Origin: Planktotalea frisia
GTDB taxonomy: Bacteria > Pseudomonadota > Alphaproteobacteria > Rhodobacterales > Rhodobacteraceae
Direction: 5' to 3'
Assembly: GCF_001890925.1 (NCBI RefSeq)
Contig: NZ_MLCB01000121.1
Coordinates: forward strand, 1 to 43,847
DNA length: 43,847 nucleotides
Position 1 is the first letter of the stretch. Every line of letters begins with the position of its first letter. The notes under the pieces were generated by a model, which saw nothing but the letters and a program-made list of their open reading frames with translations, searched no databases and was not told where the DNA came from. This document shows, piece after piece, positions 8,177-16,448 of this stretch. The position numbers and the translations under genes were made by a program.

Positions 8177-8833
8177 TTAACGAATGTTTACGCGCAAAAC
8201 CGCAGCAGAGGCAAAAGGTAGCAGTGCGATTGTGCCCAGAGTGATGCCCGCAAGCATGATGAGCGGAGTGCTGTAGCTTAGCCCGTCTGCGCCGCGACGC
8301 GCGACTTCTGAGCCAAAGATCAAGGTTGGCACGTATAGTGGTAACACGAGAAGTGATAGAAGCAGCCCGCCCCGTTTGATGCCAACCGTGAGTGCTGCAC
8401 CAAAGGTCCCGATCACGCTAAGCGCGGGCGTGCCAAGCAGGAGTGAGAGGATGAGCGGGATGTAACCTGCACTCGGCAGGCTCAGCAAAAGTGCGAATAA
8501 GGGGGCTGCTAGGATCAGCGGCAGCCCAGTGGTGAGCCAATGCGCCAGCGCTTTGATCGAAACTGTGCCCTCCATCGGCAAAGGCGCGCAGGCGAGCAGA
8601 TCAAGCGTGCCATCCTCCCAATCGAGCGCGAGAATGCGATCGAGCGACAGCAAACACGCCAGCAATGCGCCAAGCCAAAGGATGCCAGCCGCGATGGTGG
8701 ACAAAAGCGCGCTGTCAGGGCCAACGCTGAACGGAACCAAAACCGTGACAATCAAAAAGAACGCAAGGCCAAGGCCGAAGCCGCCCCCTGCCCGCATGGC
8801 CAAGCGAAGGTCACGTATGAGCAGCGCTTTCAC
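8177..8833 (-). CDS. ccmB: Heme exporter permease CcmB
   Basis: Membrane subunit of the CcmAB ABC transporter, which uses ATP to release holo-CcmE from CcmC/CcmD. 218 residues, about six hydrophobic segments, with the conserved N-terminal [18 protein letters not shown] start and the [23 protein letters not shown] segment facing CcmA. Length matches the family. It overlaps ccmA by 4 bases (ATGA) and is followed by ccmC. Confidence 0.95.
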   Translation of the reverse strand: MKALLIRDLRLAMRAGGGFGLGLAFFLIVTVLVPFSVGPDSALLSTIAAGILWLGALLACLLSLDRILALDWEDGTLDLLACAPLPMEGTVSIKALAHWLTTGLPLILAAPLFALLLSLPSAGYIPLILSLLLGTPALSVIGTFGAALTVGIKRGGLLLSLLVLPLYVPTLIFGSEVARRGADGLSYSTPLIMLAGITLGTIALLPFASAAVLRVNIR

Positions 8834-9447
8834 AAGAACCCCTCCATTGCGTCGTCTTTCATCGCCACGGGTTTAGCTTTGAACGAAGTAATGTCGAGGA
8901 TGTCCGCCTCTAGCCCCAAATCAATATGCGTCGCGATCAGGGCGATGCCGCCCCCCACAAGATGCGCGCGAATGGCGTTGGCGAACATTTCAACCGCATG
9001 GATGTCGAGCGACACAGTCGGCTCATCCAAAATCCAGATAGGACGTGCGGTGACCAGCAAACGCGCAAGACCCAAGCGCCGCTTTTGCCCAGCCGAGAGC
9101 GCGCCTGCAGGGCGATTGGCCAGTGGTTCCAGCTCAAAGGCGTTGAGCGCGGGCGCGATATCGTTGGTGCCAAACACATCTGCCCAAAACTCTAGGTTCT
9201 CGCGCACGGTTAAGACATGTTTGATCCCATCAGAATGCGCCGCGTATGCGATGCTCTCATTCGGGGCGTTAATTTCGCCGTTGAGCGCAGGTTGAAGCCC
9301 CGCGAGCGAGCGTAACAAAGTGGTTTTACCGATGCCATTTGGGCCGCGCAAAATCAGCGCTTGGCCAGGGTTCACAGTGAACGACAGCCCTTCAAGCACA
9401 GCAATTCCGCCACGTGCAACGCTTAGGTCTTGCACGTTAAGGTGCAT
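8830..9447 (-). CDS. ccmA: Heme exporter ATP-binding protein CcmA
   Basis: ATPase of the CcmAB complex in cytochrome c maturation. 205 residues with Walker [10 protein letters not shown] (35-43), the signature motif LSAGQKRR (a Gln-Lys variant common in CcmA), Walker B IWILDEP and the H-loop ATHIDL. The short length is typical of CcmA. The start overlaps the stop of the Mth938-like gene by one base (TAATG), so it is translated within the longer sec/ccm transcript. Confidence 0.96.
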   Translation of the reverse strand: MHLNVQDLSVARGGIAVLEGLSFTVNPGQALILRGPNGIGKTTLLRSLAGLQPALNGEINAPNESIAYAAHSDGIKHVLTVRENLEFWADVFGTNDIAPALNAFELEPLANRPAGALSAGQKRRLGLARLLVTARPIWILDEPTVSLDIHAVEMFANAIRAHLVGGGIALIATHIDLGLEADILDITSFKAKPVAMKDDAMEGFL

Positions 9448-9806
9448 TATTTGGTAACCGGAAGAAGAGCCGCTGCGACACGGCGGCCCTCAGACACCAG
9501 CACATTATAAGTGCGGCAGGCAGCCGGAGAGTTCATCGCTTCGACGCCAATGCCTGCTTCATCCAGCGCCTCTTTCAACGCAGATGGCAAGTAACCGATT
9601 TCGTCGCCAGTGCCGAAAAAGATTACGTCAATCTCGCCTTTCATCGCCAGAAGCGTGTCTAGATCATCATAACCCGCCCAAGGGCCAGCCCCGCTTGCGG
9701 TCACGATCAATGGTGCCGCAACTGCTTCGCCAGCAATGCGGAAGAATCCCGGGCCGTAGCCTTGTACGGGTTGTGCATCGTCAAATTCAAGTTCCGTCAA
9801 ACGCAT
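9447..9806 (-). CDS. Mth938-like domain (DUF498) protein
   Basis: 119-residue protein of the Mth938-like fold, recognised from the [14 protein letters not shown] opening, the [16 protein letters not shown] strand-loop and the [33 protein letters not shown]-terminal core. The family includes mitochondrial NDUFAF3, a complex I assembly factor; the bacterial function is unknown. In Rhodobacterales it often lies between secF and the ccm genes. It is tightly linked on both sides (6 bases after the permease, 1-base overlap with ccmA). Confidence 0.85.
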   Translation of the reverse strand: MRLTELEFDDAQPVQGYGPGFFRIAGEAVAAPLIVTASGAGPWAGYDDLDTLLAMKGEIDVIFFGTGDEIGYLPSALKEALDEAGIGVEAMNSPAACRTYNVLVSEGRRVAAALLPVTK

Positions 9807-9812
9807 CGCGTG

Positions 9813-10565
9813 TCACCCCCAAATTGGCAAACCATAGAGTGCGGACACTCCAATAATGACATAGGCCACTGTTCTATAAACCGTTTCATATGCAGGACGA
9901 AAGAGCCATGTTCCGATGAGAATGCCGAGCATCATCGGAGCAATCAAAACTGCGCCCAGAACGAGGGTTGCGGCGGACAATAGGCCTTGCACACCGACCA
10001 TCCCAAAGAAGATCACATCAAAGGCGAAAAGAAACACCATGGTTGTGGCACGGATCACGGCGGGCGCATGTGTGCTGGCCATATAGAGTAAGATAACCGG
10101 TGGCCCTGCAAGGCCAAGTGCACCCCCCAGAACACCGCCTGCAGCACCTATGCCATAGACTTTTGGCGGGCTTAAGCGTCCTGAATAACGCACGCCAAAT
10201 ATGAGCGCGGCGAGCAAAGCCAGTGAAATAAGCGAAACAGTACCGCGAAAAACATCAACCGGAACCGTCAGCAGCAGCCAAATTCCTATGGGCATGCAGA
10301 GAAACATCCCAAGTATCAGACGGCGTAGATCCGTCCAATCCGCTTCACGCACCGCACGAGGCAGCGCTGGGAGTGGGCCGAAACCGTCGATGACCATTAG
10401 GGTCATGACGGCTCCGAGCGGTGTTAGAAATTGGCCTGCAAAGGGCAGATAAATCATCGCTGTGCCGAAACCTGCAAAGCCGCGCACAAGCCCCGCGAGC
10501 AAGCTTCCCAAAGCGATCCACATCAGCCCATCAGTTGCGAGGGCTGATGCGAGGATGTCAGGCAT
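9813..10565 (-). CDS. TauE/SafE family membrane permease
   Basis: 250 residues, seven to eight hydrophobic segments, with the duplicated TauE/SafE pattern: GLVRGFAGFGTAMIYLPFAGQFLTP in the first half and GGVLGGALGLAGPPVILLYMAS in the second. The family exports or imports small anions such as sulfite, sulfoacetate or related organosulfur compounds; no substrate can be assigned. It overlaps the secF stop by 8 bases and sits inside the secDF-ccm transcript. Confidence 0.88.
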   Translation of the reverse strand: MPDILASALATDGLMWIALGSLLAGLVRGFAGFGTAMIYLPFAGQFLTPLGAVMTLMVIDGFGPLPALPRAVREADWTDLRRLILGMFLCMPIGIWLLLTVPVDVFRGTVSLISLALLAALIFGVRYSGRLSPPKVYGIGAAGGVLGGALGLAGPPVILLYMASTHAPAVIRATTMVFLFAFDVIFFGMVGVQGLLSAATLVLGAVLIAPMMLGILIGTWLFRPAYETVYRTVAYVIIGVSALYGLPIWG

Positions 10566-11529
10566 CTATGTTGGCAAATTGCGTTCCCGCGTTTGCGTCT
10601 GGCTTGTTGGTCCAGTCACGCTTTACCCCGAGGTAGAGCAGGATCGCAGAGGCCACGAAGACAGAACTATACGTTCCAACAATCACGCCCCAGATCATCG
10701 CAAAGACAAAGCCACGGATCACATCACCGCCCAATACGAACAGAGCAATCAGCGCCAAAAGCGTGGTTACAGAGGTCATGAAGGTACGGCTTAGTGTTTC
10801 GTTGATTGAAATGTTGAGAACTTCATTCAGCGGCTTTTTCTTATACTTGCGCAGGTTTTCACGCACGCGGTCGAAGACAACAACCGTATCGTTGAGCGAG
10901 TATCCAACAATGGTCAGCAAGGCCGCGATAATGGCGAGATCAAACTTGATCTGAAGCTCGGAAAAGATACCAATCGTCAGGATAATGTCGTGCACAAGTG
11001 CGGCCACAGCACCCAAAGCGAACTGCCACTCAAAGCGCAGCCAAATGTAGATCAGAACCGCTGCAATCGCGAGAACGACAGCTATAGCGGCTGTCTGGAT
11101 CAGCTCGCCAGAGACTTTCGGACCCACAGACTCAACCGAGACAAACTTTATGTCCGGCGCAATAGCTTGCAGCGCGACTTGCACTTGGGCGATGATGTCA
11201 GACTTGACCGCTTCTTGGCCCTCTTGCGCTTGGATACGGATCATGGCGACGTGCTGATCGGCCGCGAACGTCGGATCGAACACTTCGGAAATCGTGATGT
11301 CACCTAACTCAAGCGGCGAAATCGCATCGCGGTAGGCACCCACATCAATCGGTGTGGTGCTTTCAGAACGAATCGTCGTGCCGCCTTTAAAGTCGATACC
11401 GTAGTTCAAACCTTGGTACATGAACGAGGCAAAGCCAACGATCATCATGACCAGCGAAATCCCCAACCACATTTTCCAGCGGGAAAAGAAATCGAACTTG
11501 GTGTCTTGTTTGACTAATCTTAGGCGCAT
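10558..11529 (-). CDS. secF: Protein translocase subunit SecF
   Basis: Membrane partner of SecD that uses the proton gradient to help pull proteins through SecYEG. 323 residues: a first transmembrane helix (~20-38), the GIDFKGGTTI motif opening the periplasmic domain, and five further helices from ~135 on, including the SLNDTVVVFDRVREN motif of the RND-type core. Length is normal for SecF. It follows secD with only one base between them. Confidence 0.97.
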   Translation of the reverse strand: MRLRLVKQDTKFDFFSRWKMWLGISLVMMIVGFASFMYQGLNYGIDFKGGTTIRSESTTPIDVGAYRDAISPLELGDITISEVFDPTFAADQHVAMIRIQAQEGQEAVKSDIIAQVQVALQAIAPDIKFVSVESVGPKVSGELIQTAAIAVVLAIAAVLIYIWLRFEWQFALGAVAALVHDIILTIGIFSELQIKFDLAIIAALLTIVGYSLNDTVVVFDRVRENLRKYKKKPLNEVLNISINETLSRTFMTSVTTLLALIALFVLGGDVIRGFVFAMIWGVIVGTYSSVFVASAILLYLGVKRDWTNKPDANAGTQFANIDA

Positions 11530-11530
11530 C

Positions 11531-13192
11531 TCACACCTCCAATTCTTTGGGGCGTTTACGTTCGAACCACATCACAATGATCAGTCGTGTGACGAAGATA
11601 GCCGTAAAGACCGAAGTGAGAATGCCAAGGCCAAGCGTAATCGCAAAGCCACGCACAGGGCCAGACCCCATAACAAAGAGGATCACAGCCGTGATAAACG
11701 TCGTGATGTTGGCATCGATAATGGCACTGAGCGCTTTCTCGTAGCCAAGATCAATCGCGCGCGCTGGACCTTTGCCTGATTTGATCTCTTCGCGGATCCG
11801 CTCAAAGACCAGCACATTGGCGTCCACCGCCATACCAATCGTCAAAACGATTCCCGCGATACCGGGCAAGGTGAGCGTCGCGCCGACCATGCTGAGCAGG
11901 CCAAAAATGAGGCCAACGTTAATGATAAGCGCAATGTTGGCGAATAGACCGAACGTACCATAGCTCAAGAACATAAAGATCAGGACTGCGGTAAAGGCCA
12001 CGATACACGCGACCTGACCTGCTTTGATACTATCCGCGCCCAGCTCTGGTCCGATGGTGCGTTCTTCGAGGAAGTCGAGACCCGCAGGCAACGCACCCGC
12101 ACGCAAGAGCACAGCGAGGTTGGTGGATTCTTCAACAGTGAAGTTACCCGTGATGATTCCAGAGCCGCCCGAAATATGACTTTGGATCACGGGTGCGGAA
12201 ATGACTTCGCTATCGAGCACAATCGCGAACGGATTGCCGATATTTTCAGCGGTGTAGTCGCCAAACTTACGTGCACCCGTCGGGTTAAAGCGGAAGTTCA
12301 CCGCAGGACGACCATTTTGATCGAACGCAGGCTGCGCGTCTACCAATTCTTCGCCTGTCACGACAGGCGCAGATTCGAGCGTGTAGTACGCCCCCTCTTC
12401 ATCCAGCGACGGCAAGATTTCATTACCGATCCCAGCGTTGGCATCAGGATCAGAGCCGCGCCCCAGAACAGGTTGGAAAGTCAGTTGGGCAGTTGTACCA
12501 ATGATCGCCTTGAGCTCAGCCGCAGAACCAATGCCGGGCACCTGGATCAGGATACGATCCGTGCCTTGGCGCTGGATCGTTGGCTCACGCGTGCCGACCT
12601 CGTCGATACGACGGCGAATGATTTCGAGCGATTGCTGCATCGTACGCTCGTCCGTCGCGCGCTTTTCTGCTTCAGACAACCGCACTGTCAGTGCGCTACC
12701 GTCCGCGCTGACTTCGATGTCAGAGGCACCGACACCTGAGAGTGAGACAACTTGCTGAGCGAGACCGCGCACAACTTCCATCGCGCGCGTCATGCCGTCA
12801 GGCTCAGAAATACGGACTTTGAGTTCATCGCCCGCAGAAGGTTGCAAGCGGATCGTACCAATCGTTGAACGCTCCGGGCGAAGCGCATCGCGCACTTCTG
12901 GCCAAAACGCTTTCATGCGCGCTGAATAAACGTCCTCAACCGCGACCTCGGCCAGCAAATGCGCGCCGCCGCGCAGATCAAGTCCCAGATTAACCAAACC
13001 AGAAGGCAAAAAGCCCGGCCACTGTGCGGCCATGGCTTCGCGTTCAGGCGATGTACCTGACAGCTCAATCTCTGCAATCGCATCGTTATGCCCTTCTACT
13101 TTGCTGTAGAAAGCATTCGGAACCGCGAGCAGCAACCCAAGTGCGCAAAGCGCCCAGATGACCACCCGTTTCCACAGGTCAATTTGCAGCAT
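11531..13192 (-). CDS. secD: Protein translocase subunit SecD
   Basis: Large periplasmic-domain subunit of the SecDF translocation motor, 553 residues. It begins with a transmembrane helix, then the GLDLRGGAHLL motif, the P1 head domain with RRRIDEVGTREPTIQRQG and RILIQVPGI, and five C-terminal helices with GMAVDANVLVFERIREE, the proton-relay Asp region. Length is in the usual alphaproteobacterial range. Second gene of the yajC-secD-secF unit. Confidence 0.97.
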   Translation of the reverse strand: MLQIDLWKRVVIWALCALGLLLAVPNAFYSKVEGHNDAIAEIELSGTSPEREAMAAQWPGFLPSGLVNLGLDLRGGAHLLAEVAVEDVYSARMKAFWPEVRDALRPERSTIGTIRLQPSAGDELKVRISEPDGMTRAMEVVRGLAQQVVSLSGVGASDIEVSADGSALTVRLSEAEKRATDERTMQQSLEIIRRRIDEVGTREPTIQRQGTDRILIQVPGIGSAAELKAIIGTTAQLTFQPVLGRGSDPDANAGIGNEILPSLDEEGAYYTLESAPVVTGEELVDAQPAFDQNGRPAVNFRFNPTGARKFGDYTAENIGNPFAIVLDSEVISAPVIQSHISGGSGIITGNFTVEESTNLAVLLRAGALPAGLDFLEERTIGPELGADSIKAGQVACIVAFTAVLIFMFLSYGTFGLFANIALIINVGLIFGLLSMVGATLTLPGIAGIVLTIGMAVDANVLVFERIREEIKSGKGPARAIDLGYEKALSAIIDANITTFITAVILFVMGSGPVRGFAITLGLGILTSVFTAIFVTRLIIVMWFERKRPKELEV

Positions 13193-13229
13193 CTGTCAGG
13201 CCTCTCGCACCGACCAGCTTATCCGTAGA

Positions 13230-13517
13230 TTACGCGGACGCTGGTTCTGTTCTGTTGATTACGCTGGTGATCGTGGATTGCACGACACGCACTTTAACGC
13301 CGTCAGCGACTTCAACTTCGATTTCGTTGTTGTCTTTGACTTTGGTCACTTTACCGATCAGGCCGCCTTGCGTGACCACTTGGTCCCCGCGGCTTAGGCC
13401 TTCGACCATTTTCTGGTGATCTTTGAGCTTTTTCTGCTGAGGGCGGATCAACAAGAAATACATGATCGCAAAGATCAAAATCAGCGGAACAAATTGGCCA
13501 AGTGCGCCAGCATCCAT
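13230..13517 (-). CDS. yajC: Preprotein translocase accessory subunit YajC
   Basis: Small inner-membrane protein associated with SecDF, 95 residues. One N-terminal helix (FVPLILIFAIMYFLLIRPQ) is followed by the diagnostic RPQQKKLKDHQKM segment and a small cytosolic domain (LSRGDQVVTQGGLIGKV). The frame is open much further upstream, but ATG 13517 has AAGGA at a good distance and gives the normal length; ATG 13526 is an alternative three codons earlier. It lies 37 bases before secD and is the first gene of the long minus-strand cluster. Confidence 0.95.
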   Translation of the reverse strand: MDAGALGQFVPLILIFAIMYFLLIRPQQKKLKDHQKMVEGLSRGDQVVTQGGLIGKVTKVKDNNEIEVEVADGVKVRVVQSTITSVINRTEPASA

Positions 13518-13575
13518 GTGGAACATCCTTTTTTGAGATTGGCTTGCCTTGCAAGCACGGTCTGAAATTGGCCAG

Positions 13576-13604
13576 AACCTATGGTCTGACAGAGGGCTTT
13601 GCAA
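13576..13604 (-). promoter_or_regulatory. Candidate promoter for the yajC-secDF-ccm cluster
   Basis: Read on the minus strand, TTGCAA (13599-13604) and TAGGTT (13576-13581) are separated by exactly 17 bases, a sigma70-like arrangement about 60 bases upstream of the yajC start. The -10 is only a moderate match, so this is a prediction. Confidence 0.4.
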
Positions 13605-13702
13605 TGGGCTACGGCACTCTGTTTTACGGCCACGGAAACCCTTGGATTTTAGGTATGCAAATAACGCATAGCGGACATGCTGCGCTTGTAGCAGATTTTG
13701 CC

Positions 13703-13731
13703 TTGAAAGCGGGCACATCGCACACTAATTC
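13703..13731 (+). promoter_or_regulatory. Candidate promoter of the small RNA
   Basis: TTGAAA (13703-13708), a 17-base spacer and TAATTC (13726-13731) form a reasonable sigma70-type promoter. It would start transcription near 13738, directly ahead of the structured element ending in a strong terminator. Confidence 0.5.
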
Positions 13732-13737
13732 AGCCTC

Positions 13738-13822
13738 ATGAGGACGACGATGGTGCTGCGGTACCTAGTCCTTGTACCTCCCTGTTGGACTTCGGCCGAG
13801 CTTAATGCTCGGCCTTTTTTTT
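13738..13822 (+). ncRNA. Candidate small RNA of about 85 nt
   Basis: A self-contained transcription unit in the 343-base gap between yajC and the nitroreductase gene: promoter-like boxes at 13703-13731 and a strong terminator at 13794-13822. Between them are two alternative pairings: GGTAC 13760-13764 with GTACC 13774-13778, or AGGAC 13741-13745 with GTCCT 13768-13772. A single-stranded CCUCCC (13777-13782) could pair with Shine-Dalgarno sequences, as in other alphaproteobacterial small RNAs. I cannot assign it to a named family. The only open frame across it reads through the terminator, so a peptide is unlikely. Confidence 0.5.
13794..13822 (+). terminator. Strong intrinsic terminator
   Basis: Perfect 8-bp stem GGCCGAGC (13794-13801) / GCTCGGCC (13807-13814) with a 5-base loop and eight T (13815-13822). 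No protein gene on the plus strand ends just upstream, which argues for a noncoding transcript. Confidence 0.88.
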
Positions 13823-13860
13823 GGCTAAAGGGGATCTTCAATCACCATTTTATTGAACGT

Positions 13861-14553
13861 TTAGTCAAAAACAGTTCGAATCTGCGCCAGAGGCTTTTTG
13901 AGTTTTGCCACACTCGGGACAGTTGCATCGCTTGCCGCCTGCCCCACGGCAAGAATCATCACAGGCTTTTCCGAGGCTGGACGATCTAACAAACCATTGA
14001 GAAATCTCATCGGATTGGGCGTATGGGTCAAACATGATAGCCCTGCATGATGCAACGCAGAGATCAAAAAACCTGTCGCGATGCCAACGCTTTCAGGAAC
14101 ATAATAATTCTTGTAGCGCGTTCCATCGTCAAATTCGCCCCAACGCTGCGCAAACACAACGATCAACCATGGTGCGATATCGAGATGCGGTTTGCTCGCA
14201 TTTGTACCAATCGGCTCGAGCGCTTTGATCCATTCGTCATTGCCACCACCTGAGTAGAACTTTTCTTCTTCTTCCTCGGCCGCAAGTCGGATCTGATGTT
14301 TCACATCCGCGTTCGAGATCGCAACAAAGTGCCAAGGTTGATGGTTCGCACCAGACGGCGCAGATCCAGCCGCAGTAATCGCCGCATCAATCACCTCTTG
14401 CGCAACGGGCGTCGGTTCAAAGTCGCGCACTGTATGGCGCTTTTGCATAAAGCTTAGATGCGCCTGTACCGCTTCAATCTGAGCGTCATCATCCAGCGCG
14501 ATACGATCGGGCAAAGCAATGGCGGTATAGTCGAGTTTTTCACGTGCGAACAT
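13861..14553 (-). CDS. Nitroreductase family flavoprotein
   Basis: 230-residue FMN-dependent oxidoreductase of the nitroreductase superfamily. The opening helix-loop FMQKRHTVRDFEPTPV carries the FMN-phosphate Arg residues, SAPSGANHQPWHFVAI is the classic flavin-binding segment, and SVGIATGFLISALHHAGL forms the dimer-core helix. The sequence leans toward the BluB/iodotyrosine dehalogenase-like branch rather than NfsB, but the substrate is unknown. The ATG has AAGGA six bases upstream. It follows the racemase-fold gene by nine bases and may be the last member of that operon. Confidence 0.85.
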   Translation of the reverse strand: MFAREKLDYTAIALPDRIALDDDAQIEAVQAHLSFMQKRHTVRDFEPTPVAQEVIDAAITAAGSAPSGANHQPWHFVAISNADVKHQIRLAAEEEEEKFYSGGGNDEWIKALEPIGTNASKPHLDIAPWLIVVFAQRWGEFDDGTRYKNYYVPESVGIATGFLISALHHAGLSCLTHTPNPMRFLNGLLDRPASEKPVMILAVGQAASDATVPSVAKLKKPLAQIRTVFD

Positions 14554-14562
14554 GAGAGTTCC

Positions 14563-15312
14563 TTAATTTACAGATTTGTCCCAAAGCATCCCATCGCGAC
14601 GCGCGGATGTTGTGCCTGCAAGGCCAAGCATATGCCAAAAGAACGCTTGATTGGATGAAAGTGCTGGTTTTCCAATTGCGTTTTCAACGTCTTTTAGAAT
14701 GGAAAAGGTGCGAAGGTTCGTGCAGCTCATAAAGACGGCGTCGGCCCCTTTGTCTTGGCCCAGTTCGATTGCCGCGTCACGCACAGAGGTGGGATCAATC
14801 CGCGCAACCTTGGTTTCAACGGGTTCGTTGAAGGTGCCGAACACAGGCGTGTCGATACCATGGGCGCTCAGGGCAAGGCGCAGGCTTTCACTTACCGCCT
14901 CTGTATAAGGTGTCAAAAGCGCGAGTTTGCTGATGCCAAGTGCCTCGCAGGCCGAGACCAAAGCGCTGACAGGGTTAGTAACCGCCTTGGTCTCAAGAAC
15001 CGTTCCGACCAATTCGGTGACCCGCTCTGTCCCGATAATGCTTGAGGCAGAGGTGCAGCCGTAGCCAACAACATCAAAGCTCACGGTCTTTGGCAGCAAC
15101 CCAGCGGCGCGGGGCAAGTCTGCTTCCATCGCAGCGAGGCTTTCGTTGGACACTTTCGCAGCACTTGGAATGCGCGAAATGAACGCGCCGACGTCCGCAT
15201 CAGGCAAGACCTGCCGCAGTTCATGTTCCATCGTTTCGTCAGATTGCAAAACGATCAGGCCGATACGCCCATCCGTGCCAATTTGCGGCGCGAGTTTATA
15301 TGGGATGCTCAT
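14563..15312 (-). CDS. Asp/Glu racemase superfamily enzyme (maleate isomerase/EutA-like)
   Basis: 249 residues with the pseudosymmetric two-cysteine active site of the superfamily: C86 in VGYGCTSAS and C197 in VFMSCTNLR. The layout and the KAVTNPVSALVSACEALG segment resemble maleate isomerase, arylmalonate decarboxylase and the EutA protein of ectoine-utilisation clusters. It is expected to racemise, isomerise or decarboxylate a small dicarboxylate or amino-acid-derived acid in the cytosol. The ATG overlaps the M24 gene stop (ATGA), so it belongs to the same operon. Confidence 0.82.
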   Translation of the reverse strand: MSIPYKLAPQIGTDGRIGLIVLQSDETMEHELRQVLPDADVGAFISRIPSAAKVSNESLAAMEADLPRAAGLLPKTVSFDVVGYGCTSASSIIGTERVTELVGTVLETKAVTNPVSALVSACEALGISKLALLTPYTEAVSESLRLALSAHGIDTPVFGTFNEPVETKVARIDPTSVRDAAIELGQDKGADAVFMSCTNLRTFSILKDVENAIGKPALSSNQAFFWHMLGLAGTTSARRDGMLWDKSVN

Positions 15313-16448
15313 GTATCAAGCCGTAGCATTTGATCTGCTGGCGCAGGCGACAGTCGCTCGCAGCCGGTGTCCGTAATGACGTAGTCATCCTCGTGCACCA
15401 TCAAGCCGGTGCCACCAGACACAGACACGCCCGGTTCTAAGGTGATGACCATCCCCGCCTCTAGCACCGTATGATCATCCGCGATGAAAGACAGCCCTTC
15501 GGTTAGTTGTAAGCCAAGACCATGCCCCAAACGCCCCGCGCTTTGACCACCTGCACCACCTGTGCAGACTGTATCCATCGCATGAAAAATATCCGCAGCC
15601 GTGCTTCCCGGCTTTAGCAACGCTTCACCTGCGCGCGTTGCCTCCATCAGTTTGTCATAGGCCCGCGCAGCGGCATCACTTGGTGCGCCAACACTATAAT
15701 TGCGATCGAAATCGCTGAAGTAGCCGTTGCGAATGACACCAGTGTCGAGCATCACGATTTCGCCCGCCTGCAACGGATCATCGCTTGCAGGCGAAATCAC
15801 ATCGTCATAGCCGTCGCTTCCTTTTCCGCCAGAAAGATAAGGTACCCAATCGGCGCCCTCTTCCAAACAGAGCATCTGAAAGCTGCGAAACACCGAACTC
15901 AGTGGCGTTCCAGCGCGCGCTTTCTCAGGGACCCGTGCGAAAGCACGGCCAGCGATCTGGCACGCCTCGCGAATAGCTTCGACCTCAAGCGGCGTTTTCA
16001 CCATGCGCGCAGCGCGCATCACTTGCATGTCGCTGCCGATCTCGACGTCTTTGATCAAGCGGATCCAATCGCCAAGCGGCATCCGCAAATGGCTCTCGAT
16101 TCCATGCGGCGTGCCAATACGACCTTTGCCCGCCACTTCACGCAAGGTGTCGCGCAACAGCGAAATACCATCGTCGCTATAATCAGGTGCGGACCATGTG
16201 CGTATATCCTCAACGACAGAGCGCGACATGAGTTCCGCGCCAATAGACGGGATCACCGCAATGGGCAGTCCACTGGCTGGCAGAACCAAAAACCAAGGGC
16301 GCGTCGGGCTTTCCCAAAACCGCGTGAGATACCCTGTGAGATATCGAATATCAGCTTCTTGCGTAAGCAAAAGCGCCGAAAGACCCTGCGCAGCCATACG
16401 GGTTTGCACGCCTTTGATGCGCGTGAGAAATTCGTTGGTGTCAAACAT
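15309..16448 (-). CDS. M24 family metallopeptidase (Xaa-Pro peptidase/ectoine hydrolase DoeA-like)
   Basis: 379 residues: a creatinase-type N-domain (~1-150, with LLTQEADIRYLTGYLTRFWES) and a pita-bread catalytic domain with the five dinuclear-metal ligands in place: Asp in VMLDTG, Asp in SDFDRN, His in GHGLGLQL, Glu in TLEPG and Glu in MVHEDDY. This fold covers Xaa-Pro aminopeptidases, creatinase and ectoine hydrolase DoeA. Coupling to a PLP lyase and a racemase-fold enzyme favours a small-molecule amidohydrolase over a peptidase, by inference. The start at 16448 gives a TGATG junction with the upstream gene; a longer start at 16472 is possible. Confidence 0.85.
   Translation of the reverse strand: MFDTNEFLTRIKGVQTRMAAQGLSALLLTQEADIRYLTGYLTRFWESPTRPWFLVLPASGLPIAVIPSIGAELMSRSVVEDIRTWSAPDYSDDGISLLRDTLREVAGKGRIGTPHGIESHLRMPLGDWIRLIKDVEIGSDMQVMRAARMVKTPLEVEAIREACQIAGRAFARVPEKARAGTPLSSVFRSFQMLCLEEGADWVPYLSGGKGSDGYDDVISPASDDPLQAGEIVMLDTGVIRNGYFSDFDRNYSVGAPSDAAARAYDKLMEATRAGEALLKPGSTAADIFHAMDTVCTGGAGGQSAGRLGHGLGLQLTEGLSFIADDHTVLEAGMVITLEPGVSVSGGTGLMVHEDDYVITDTGCERLSPAPADQMLRLDT

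Noticed and set aside
8540-9295. A 251-codon plus-strand open frame opposite ccmA/ccmB
   Set aside because: Antisense shadow of two certain genes; its composition (many Arg, Ala, Ser) is typical of GC-rich antisense frames.
13738-13989. An 83-codon plus-strand open frame over the small RNA
   Set aside because: It runs straight through the strong terminator and into the antisense of the nitroreductase gene, and has no family features or ribosome site.
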